In this document: in pieces, positions 1-5,701 of the stretch
Layout of the letters: every line of letters starts with the position of its first letter
Position numbering within the stretch: the first letter of the stretch is position 1
IMG/VR virus record: IMGVR_UViG_3300028196_000044
Location: 1 to 34,394 of that record
Length of the DNA: 34,394 bases
Direction: 5' to 3' (one strand)
Origin: a virus
The notes under the pieces: generated by a model
Database searches by the model: none
What the model was told of the DNA's origin: nothing
The model's input: only the letters and a program-made list of their open reading frames with translations
Position numbers and translations under genes: made by a program

Positions 1-50
1 GTGTTTGCTTTTTTTAGATTAGGATTACCAAGGTATACATTATCAGGCAT
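1..50 (-). CDS. 17: Large terminase subunit gp17, N-terminal fragment (cut by window edge)
   Basis: Only the first 17 codons lie in the window. The ATG is at 50-48 and the peptide reads MPDNVYLGNPNLKKANT. I recognise this as the usual N-terminus of T4-like cyanophage gp17, the ATPase/nuclease motor that packages DNA into proheads. None of the Walker or nuclease motifs are in view, so the call rests on this short peptide and on position: gp16 lies upstream in the same direction, as in T4. The start is 6 bases after the stop of the DUF192 gene, which suggests co-transcription and possibly translational coupling. No clear Shine-Dalgarno sequence is seen. The function call is therefore by recognition and synteny, not by catalytic residues. 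Confidence 0.8.
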   Translation of the reverse strand, partial: MPDNVYLGNPNLKKAN

Positions 51-56
51 AATTTA

Positions 57-1898
57 TCAACAGTTCCAAGCTCTAAGCGATTTATTAATTCTACTATCTG
101 GATCTCTTGCAGTTTTAGCAGAGGTTAATTTACTTTTCATACCTTTCATTCTTGCACAGAATGATGCTCTTCTTTTGTTACCTTTCTTTTTAGATGGTGC
201 TTTCAGGTCAGAACCAGGATTTTCTGCTTCATAAGACTTACGTCCTTTTTCATTGAGACCACCTTCCTTATTCTTACCAGACTTTTTAGTCCATGCAGCA
301 CCCTCTGAGTGGAGAACTGGTTCTCCTGGTTCATAGTCTGAAACCTGGTAGGATCTTACTCTACCACCAGGATAAACTTTTTCAATTTGATCTTGGATAT
401 CAGATCTGCTTGGGATTCTTACCGAAGGGAAGAACATTTTAATACCATACATCTTACCTCTAAACGTGAGGTAAACCATTATAATGTTTCCAGTTTTTCT
501 GGGAACTTGCACTGCCTCATCTACTTTCTCAAGTGTTGGACATTCTTTAGCACCATGAACAGGACAATCCTCCCCCTTATGGTTATGCATACACCCTTTC
601 TTTTCATCAATCTGTTCAACTTCTTCGTTCTTCACACAGTTTGGATATCTCTTACCAAACATAGTCTTCATACCTTTTTTGGTATATCCTTTCCAACACT
701 TTTCATCAAGCATCTTACTTCCAATTCCTTCAGTTGGTTGTAAAGGTTCTGGTGTAATTATATCTGTAAATTCATATTCAGTTGGTTTATACTCAGATCT
801 CCAATTAGAAAACTCTTCTTTTTTGGTTTTATTACCCCAGTTAGCAGCACCCTTCTTACGGCACTTGACTAAAGCACCTGATGCGTATGCAGATGGCCAT
901 ACAGAATAACGAGACTTGACTTTATGATAACAAGCATCTTTTTCTCCTGCTGCTTCTTCAATGTCAATTTCATCTCCAACTTCTACATTATTTTCAACAA
1001 ACCATCCACGATTAACTTCTAATGCACAAATAATTTCATAATCTGATGAAACTGGATTTGTATCATTTGGTTCTAATTGCTTAATACTCTCAATAATCCC
1101 ATCTTCTCTAATAAAAGCAATATCAAGAGGAATTTTTGTTTCAGTCATATGGAATGACTGTTTACATACTTCATCAAATATGAATAACATTCCACTATTA
1201 TTATCTAAACTTTCTCGGAACATCAATCCAAGATTAAAATCTCTAATGTCTGTAGGGACTTCAACTTGGAGAGGTAAGGTTGTAAATTCCTCAGTTTTGT
1301 AATCTTTACCAGTTTTAATTTTATCCATTACAGAAGCACGACCATGCTTATCCTGTTTATGACGAATCATACGCTTATAACGATCAAACTTATCATTACC
1401 TTGCTTATCAAGCATATCTTTTTCGAGGATGGTTTCTTCTGTCTTCACGTTAATTGCCTTCCCTGATCTATTTGGATTTGGATCTTTTGTATTTTTTCTA
1501 CGAAACGCTGCTTGCTCCTCATCTTTAGAGAGATTGCGTTTCATTTTACTAGAACCACACTTTGGTTTTGTGGTTTGTCCTGGTTGCTTGGCACAAGGTT
1601 TTCCAGCGTATTTCCCACCCAGTTGAACCCAACCAGGCTTGCCATCACTAGACTTACTCTTGCCAAACCAGTCACGCAGAGAAGAATCACCACTTTTCGA
1701 TTCACTTACTCCTCCACCGTTTCCATTTCCATTGGAACCATTTCCATTCTTATTCTCATCATCATCCACAGAATGACCATTCTCCTTACGAAGATATCCG
1801 GCACGACCGACCATCTTAAACCCTTTAGGAATAGGTTTACATTTTTCGTCAGTGTAGCAGTAATAATATCCTGCCTTACATTTGCCGTTCTTAACCAT
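57..1898 (-). CDS. Mosaic Lys/Cys-rich protein with a central DUF192 domain
   Basis: This 613-residue protein is a chain of small modules. Residues 1-40 form a Cys/Tyr motif (KCKAGYYYCYTDEKCKPIPK). A Gly/Asn linker follows at about 50-63, then a Trp/Cys/Lys module at 76-123 (DWFGK...KPGWVQLGG). Residues about 207-312 match DUF192 (GLMFRESL, GMLFIF, IPLDIAFI, LEVNRGWF...VGDEI). A DUF5872-like motif lies at 328-355 (SAYASGALVKCRKKGAANWG), a CWKGY...YPNCVKNEE motif at 401-425, a possible zinc knuckle at 436-453 (Cys436, His438, His440, Cys445, His448, Cys453), a conserved-looking block at 467-530, and a basic C-terminus like DUF6321 at 533-613, ending SLRAWNC. Biochemical function is unknown, and there is no signal peptide although cellular DUF192 proteins are often exported. 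It sits between the fibre gene and gp17, behind its own late promoter. It could be an internal virion protein, a packaging accessory or a host-directed protein. Module recognition is firm; role is inference. Confidence 0.8.
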   Translation of the reverse strand: MVKNGKCKAGYYYCYTDEKCKPIPKGFKMVGRAGYLRKENGHSVDDDENKNGNGSNGNGNGGGVSESKSGDSSLRDWFGKSKSSDGKPGWVQLGGKYAGKPCAKQPGQTTKPKCGSSKMKRNLSKDEEQAAFRRKNTKDPNPNRSGKAINVKTEETILEKDMLDKQGNDKFDRYKRMIRHKQDKHGRASVMDKIKTGKDYKTEEFTTLPLQVEVPTDIRDFNLGLMFRESLDNNSGMLFIFDEVCKQSFHMTETKIPLDIAFIREDGIIESIKQLEPNDTNPVSSDYEIICALEVNRGWFVENNVEVGDEIDIEEAAGEKDACYHKVKSRYSVWPSAYASGALVKCRKKGAANWGNKTKKEEFSNWRSEYKPTEYEFTDIITPEPLQPTEGIGSKMLDEKCWKGYTKKGMKTMFGKRYPNCVKNEEVEQIDEKKGCMHNHKGEDCPVHGAKECPTLEKVDEAVQVPRKTGNIIMVYLTFRGKMYGIKMFFPSVRIPSRSDIQDQIEKVYPGGRVRSYQVSDYEPGEPVLHSEGAAWTKKSGKNKEGGLNEKGRKSYEAENPGSDLKAPSKKKGNKRRASFCARMKGMKSKLTSAKTARDPDSRINKSLRAWNC

Positions 1899-1901
1899 TC
1901 A

Positions 1902-1919
1902 AAAGAGTAATTACTCTTT
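1902..1919. repeat. Perfect 18-bp palindrome before the DUF192 gene
   Basis: The sequence aaagagtaattactcttt is identical to its reverse complement. It lies in the 29-base gap between the fibre gene stop (1928) and the DUF192 gene start (1898), directly after the late-promoter box. By T4 late-promoter geometry the transcript would start near 1916, so the RNA would begin with GAGTAATTACTC, able to fold as a 4-bp stem with an AATT loop. It could protect the 5' end, tune translation, end transcription from upstream, or bind a dimeric protein. None of these is proven. Confidence 0.75.
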
Positions 1920-1921
1920 AT

Positions 1922-1929
1922 TATTTATC
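1922..1929 (-). promoter_or_regulatory. Late promoter for the DUF192 gene and gp17
   Basis: Read on the minus strand the site is GATAAATA, extended as TGATAAATAATA. It matches the NATAAATA late-promoter box of T4-like cyanophages (T4: TATAAATA). It overlaps the last codons of the fibre gene, and its 3' end is 23 bases from the DUF192 start codon, like the other four boxes in this window. Confidence 0.7.
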
Positions 1930-4189
1930 ACCCATCAAGTGCCACAGTAAGACCAAGTGTCATGCCAGGTAGTGACTGCCAAGAAGAACTGTCATAGAAT
2001 TCCATTTTCTTGGATGTTATATTATAAATCATAGCACCTTCAGTAAAAGCACCTGCTGAAGTAAGAGAATCTCTTTGCGTTGTTGTATAAAGCGGTGGAT
2101 AAAAAGCAGTTGCTGCTTTAATCGTAGATGCAGTAACAATTCCAGCATATGTTGCGTTACCAGAAGATAATATAGTTACACCAACTCCTGGACCACCTTC
2201 ATAATCATAACCAACATTTATTTCTGTTCTAGCAGTTACAATTCCAATAGAATCAACATTGATTTTATTCTCAGTCCTGAGAGTTCCACCAATAGTTACA
2301 TTACCATCAACATACTGATCTCCACCAACATAAAGAGCAAAATCAGTTCTTGCAGTAGTAGCAATACCGACATTTCTAGTTGTGCTAACACCAATAGCAT
2401 CAGATGACCATGTTCCACCTGCTCCGACACTGCCACCAAATTTAAATTTTTTGTGCTTATCCTTTCCAGTTTGATTTACATCAACAATAAGAGACATTCC
2501 CTGATAAGAACTAATGTCAGTAGCAATGCCAGCAATATCATCAAGATATTGAAGTCTTGTTTCTCCACCACCACCTATGGTAGAAATTTGTTGTTGAACT
2601 CTGTTGATAAAAAGTCTGTAATGCTCTTGTAATTGGTCTAGTGTGACAAAGTTTTGATCTAATGGTGTAAGGGGGTCTGAGGACTTATTAGAGGGGTCTC
2701 CTGGTAGATTGGGGTTATCTTCTTTAAGGAAAGACTTTACACTATCCTCATTAAATTTAGATATTGTATCTTCAATATAGTTAATTCTTTCTACTAACTT
2801 TTTATTTTTATTTTCTAATACATCTAATTGAAGTTTATCTAATACTTCTTTAATCTCTTCCTGAAGATCCCCAATATTTTCATTCTGTTTTTTGATATGA
2901 GATTCATTGACAGTAAAATTTACTTCAAGATCTTTCATTTGCTGAGAGATCTTGTTTCTAAATTTACCTACTTCATTTTTCAATCCAGAATGATATGACT
3001 CATTTGATTGTACTAAAACATTCTGTATTTCATTTAGATCTTCTTTTACGGTTTCCTCTATAAACCTAAACTTCTTATCAAATTTTTGTATTTCTCCAGA
3101 ATAATCTTCTAATTTTTTATTTTCATAAATTTCTCTCTTTTTAAAATCTTTATATAAAGATTCATATGTTTTTGATATAGAATTAATTTCTTCTTTACAT
3201 TCTCCAACTACAGTTTGAAGTTCTTCAAACCTATCAGATGCTTTCTTATCAATATTTTCAGATAGAGATTCTAATTTCTCTGTTACAGAATTAACTCTCG
3301 AAAGAACTTTTTCTTCTAATTCTTTTACTTCCTCTTCTGATTTTATTTTATTTTCAATCAGAAGATTATTATATTTTGGTATCTCAACTTCTGTAAATTC
3401 CTTTACAGTGGCATTTAAACTTTCTATTCTCTCTTGATAAGAATCTATTGAAGTTTTAATTTTTTCTTCAGTTCTTATTTCTGTCTCAGCAAAAAACTTT
3501 TTGTATTTTGGCAGTTCTTTTTCTACTAAGTCCGATATAGTATTATTGACTTCTTTAGTTGTTTTTCTAAAATCACTTTTGATATCAGAGATAATATTTT
3601 CATTAAGACTTTCAACAGTCTCTAAAGCATTAGCAACCTCTTTACTTGTATCAGATTTAATTGCATCAAAGTTCCCTTCAATCTCCTCTTTAAATTTTAC
3701 AAACCTATCATCTACTCTAATCTCTGATTCAGATACTAACTTTTTATATTTGGGTACATCAATATCAATAAAAGATTCTACTGAGTTTGAAAGATTAGAA
3801 AAATCTTCTTTAATTTTATCTACAGTTTCTCCATTAATAGAAGATATCTTAGATTCAATTTTAGATATAGATTCTTGTACAAAAAGAAGTTGTGCCATCA
3901 TGGCACTATCAAGATCTTCCTTTCTAATTAATTCTTTTAAATCTTCTTTTATTGTAAAGATCTCTTGAGAAACAGTTTCAACTTTTTCTAAGTTCTCTTT
4001 AAAACTATCAAATGTATTTGTAAAATCGGATAGTGATTTAATATGATTTAAATTATTTTTAAAAGTGTCAAATGCTTCCGAAACCTTCTCAATTTTTTCT
4101 GGACGTGCAGAATCATACTCCTCTTTTATCTGATCTAAAGGAGTTTTATTTGTATCTTTAAAAAAATCTGAAGGCTTCTTTAATGCCAC
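1928..4189 (-). CDS. Coiled-coil fibre-like virion protein between gp16 and the DUF192 gene
   Basis: The protein has 753 residues. Residues about 20-490 are rich in Glu, Lys, Ser, Asn and Ile with heptad-like spacing, and predict a long coiled coil. A motif PKYKK/PKYNN followed by an acidic ExEIRxEE-like stretch occurs at 146, 227 and 271. After a Pro/Ser/Asp linker (491-512), the C-terminal third (about 540-753) is Gly/Thr-rich with GIVTAR and GIVTAS motifs (649, 683). It ends in a block typical of phage fibre tips (TTTQRDSLT...GAMIYN...FYDSSSWQSLPG). A trimeric fibre or whisker attached to the neck or tail is the likely role, by fold type and late expression. T4 has no gene here. The start is GTG at 4189-4187, chosen because GGAG lies 11 bases upstream and the late promoter sits just before it. 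Attachment site and receptor cannot be told from sequence. Confidence 0.78.
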   Translation of the reverse strand: MALKKPSDFFKDTNKTPLDQIKEEYDSARPEKIEKVSEAFDTFKNNLNHIKSLSDFTNTFDSFKENLEKVETVSQEIFTIKEDLKELIRKEDLDSAMMAQLLFVQESISKIESKISSINGETVDKIKEDFSNLSNSVESFIDIDVPKYKKLVSESEIRVDDRFVKFKEEIEGNFDAIKSDTSKEVANALETVESLNENIISDIKSDFRKTTKEVNNTISDLVEKELPKYKKFFAETEIRTEEKIKTSIDSYQERIESLNATVKEFTEVEIPKYNNLLIENKIKSEEEVKELEEKVLSRVNSVTEKLESLSENIDKKASDRFEELQTVVGECKEEINSISKTYESLYKDFKKREIYENKKLEDYSGEIQKFDKKFRFIEETVKEDLNEIQNVLVQSNESYHSGLKNEVGKFRNKISQQMKDLEVNFTVNESHIKKQNENIGDLQEEIKEVLDKLQLDVLENKNKKLVERINYIEDTISKFNEDSVKSFLKEDNPNLPGDPSNKSSDPLTPLDQNFVTLDQLQEHYRLFINRVQQQISTIGGGGETRLQYLDDIAGIATDISSYQGMSLIVDVNQTGKDKHKKFKFGGSVGAGGTWSSDAIGVSTTRNVGIATTARTDFALYVGGDQYVDGNVTIGGTLRTENKINVDSIGIVTARTEINVGYDYEGGPGVGVTILSSGNATYAGIVTASTIKAATAFYPPLYTTTQRDSLTSAGAFTEGAMIYNITSKKMEFYDSSSWQSLPGMTLGLTVALDG

Positions 4190-4200
4190 TTTTGATATAT

Positions 4201-4204
4201 CTCC
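4201..4204 (-). promoter_or_regulatory. Ribosome binding site supporting the GTG start of the fibre gene
   Basis: GGAG on the minus strand is 11 bases upstream of the GTG codon at 4189. The spacing is long, but the site lies within the predicted 21-base leader of the late transcript and supports the non-ATG start. Confidence 0.45.
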
Positions 4205-4214
4205 ACTACATTTA

Positions 4215-4646
4215 TTATTTATTGTCTTCTTTTAAACCATTCTTCAACATTTTTGCCAAATCTGCAGTAGACCCAACAAATAGTGCATTGTTAACAGTAG
4301 AAGGACCTTTTGATTTAGTGTCTTCTTCAACATCTTTTAATTTTTTCTGAAGATCCATTAATTTGTCAGTTGCATCTGCAACATTTTTAATTAACTGACC
4401 TGCAACTTCATATGCTCTAGGCATCTCACTTTCCTGTGCTAATTCAAGAATTCCATTAATTGCTTCTTGACCCTTTTCAATTATACTATAAAGATTTCCG
4501 CGAGTATACTCATAATCTTTTGTAACATCATCAGGTTTAGACTTAACAACTTCTTGAACTTCTTTTTTTACAATTTCAGCATCAATAACATCATTCGAAA
4601 CATTAAAGGTATCATTTAGATCTTCAAATTTGCTGCCGGTTTTCAT
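4215..4646 (-). CDS. 16: Small terminase subunit gp16
   Basis: This 143-residue protein corresponds to T4 gp16 (164 residues), the ring-forming regulatory subunit that recognises concatemeric DNA and stimulates the gp17 motor. Residues 40-110 are largely helical and include an ExxMPRAYEVAGQLIKNVADAT stretch, like the central coiled-coil region of the family (T4: SPRHMEVFATLMGQMTT). Near the C-terminus NNALFVGSTADL parallels T4 QNATVFMGSPTEL. The ATG overlaps the gp15 stop in an ATGA (4 bases), implying translational coupling to gp15. Unlike T4, gp17 does not follow directly: two genes and about 4.2 kb intervene. The identification is secure from motifs plus the 13-14-15-16 order. Confidence 0.9.
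   Translation of the reverse strand: MKTGSKFEDLNDTFNVSNDVIDAEIVKKEVQEVVKSKPDDVTKDYEYTRGNLYSIIEKGQEAINGILELAQESEMPRAYEVAGQLIKNVADATDKLMDLQKKLKDVEEDTKSKGPSTVNNALFVGSTADLAKMLKNGLKEDNK
4216..4223 (-). promoter_or_regulatory. Late promoter for the coiled-coil fibre gene
   Basis: AATAAATA on the minus strand, in the context CAATAAATAATAA, overlaps the last codons of gp16. The box ends 26 bases before the GTG start of the fibre gene. It matches the NATAAATA class of T4-like late promoters and shares the ATAAATAATA extension with three other sites here. Confidence 0.65.
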
Positions 4647-5662
4647 AAGAAACCACCATCAAATCCAAAATTATCACCATCTTCAATTAAAGCACTATCT
4701 ACGCCAATAGTTCCAATACTTGGTAAAGTTGTAGTTGTGTAATCAATACCTTTAACATCTGCCCCAGATACATGTTTTTCTGCTTTTGTATTATCTCTAC
4801 CTCTATCAACGGTAATTTTATTATCAGTCTTAGATCTTACAAATAATTCTTCATCTCCAATAAAGATATATTTGTCAGTTTTAATTCCAGTAGCATCAGT
4901 AACTTCAAATGTTTTTGTTGTTGCCGTAATGTCTTGTGCTAGTGTAGTAACAACATTATCAGTGTAAGATTTAAGTGCTCTTGCAGTTGCAGAATAAGTA
5001 AGTTCTCTTGTAGTATTTGTTGTATCTGTTCCAGTAACAAAACTGACAGTTGCTCTCTTGATAATATCTTTAGAAGCAGTGGATGTTGGACCAAAGAGAT
5101 ATGTCTTCGCAGTAAATCTTAAAGTATAATACAATACTCTTCTGGTACTAAAATCACCCTCATAGTCGTCTTGCATGGTAACACTTTCCAATACAATCGG
5201 AACATCTCTCTTTTCTTTAATCTGATCCACCAATTCTATGGTCAAATTATAAGAGGGTTGAAAATATGGTAAAATTTGTTCTACAATTTGAAGAGCATCA
5301 TCATTTAATTTTGTGAAGATACTCAGTTCAAATTGCATATTATAAGGAACTGGCATAAATGACTTTCTACTTTCAGTTCCATCATCTTTATCTTTTGCTA
5401 TAAAAGTTTGAGTTGTGGTAACTTTTCTACTGGGGTCATAAGTCAATCCAGTAAATTCAAATGACATTCTTGGCAAAGTAATTGCCGTTGGTTTGTTAAG
5501 GTCAGGTGACTGCTCAATTCTAGCTAAAAACTTTTGTGTTGGTCCATAAGCCAAAGGAATTCTAAGAACAGAATTTTCCTGCTGAACCTCTATCGAATTG
5601 AATAGGGTTCCGAAACCAATAATGGTTCGTCTTAGTATTTCGTTGTAGAAATATTCAAACAT
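4643..5662 (-). CDS. 15: Proximal tail sheath stabiliser / tail terminator gp15
   Basis: The 339-residue protein matches T4 gp15 (272 residues), which caps the tail tube and sheath and binds the gp13-gp14 neck. Diagnostic matches are MFEYFYNEILRRTIIGFGTLF at the N-terminus (T4 MFGYFYNSSFRRY), an IRVP/LRIPLAYGP strand near 33, and ELSIFTKLNDDALQIVEQILPYFQP at about 112-136, almost identical to T4. SRR/STRRVLYYTLRF at about 173-184 also matches. Beyond about residue 205 it has an extra domain of about 130 residues with an IFIGDEELFVRSK...VDRGRDNTKAEKH segment, a motif also seen in other virion proteins here (VITYTGKT...GCIRGFNAV in the 4080-residue protein). The start is supported by AAGG at 5670-5673, 7 bases upstream. 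It follows gp14 after 39 bases with no ATAAATA box. Confidence 0.92.
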   Translation of the reverse strand: MFEYFYNEILRRTIIGFGTLFNSIEVQQENSVLRIPLAYGPTQKFLARIEQSPDLNKPTAITLPRMSFEFTGLTYDPSRKVTTTQTFIAKDKDDGTESRKSFMPVPYNMQFELSIFTKLNDDALQIVEQILPYFQPSYNLTIELVDQIKEKRDVPIVLESVTMQDDYEGDFSTRRVLYYTLRFTAKTYLFGPTSTASKDIIKRATVSFVTGTDTTNTTRELTYSATARALKSYTDNVVTTLAQDITATTKTFEVTDATGIKTDKYIFIGDEELFVRSKTDNKITVDRGRDNTKAEKHVSGADVKGIDYTTTTLPSIGTIGVDSALIEDGDNFGFDGGFL

Positions 5663-5701
5663 GATTAAACCTTAACACATTAGTACTACCAATAAAACTA
5701 T

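Noticed and set aside
51-57. Near match to a late promoter (GATAAATT on the minus strand) just before gp17
   Set aside because: The last base differs from the box and it is one base or so from the ATG, so RNA would start inside the gene. The other boxes are 19-26 bases away.
5663-5701. Late promoter in the 39-base gap before gp15
   Set aside because: The nearest string is CTAAATAG, which lacks the ATAAATA core; gp15 is more simply part of the gp13 unit.
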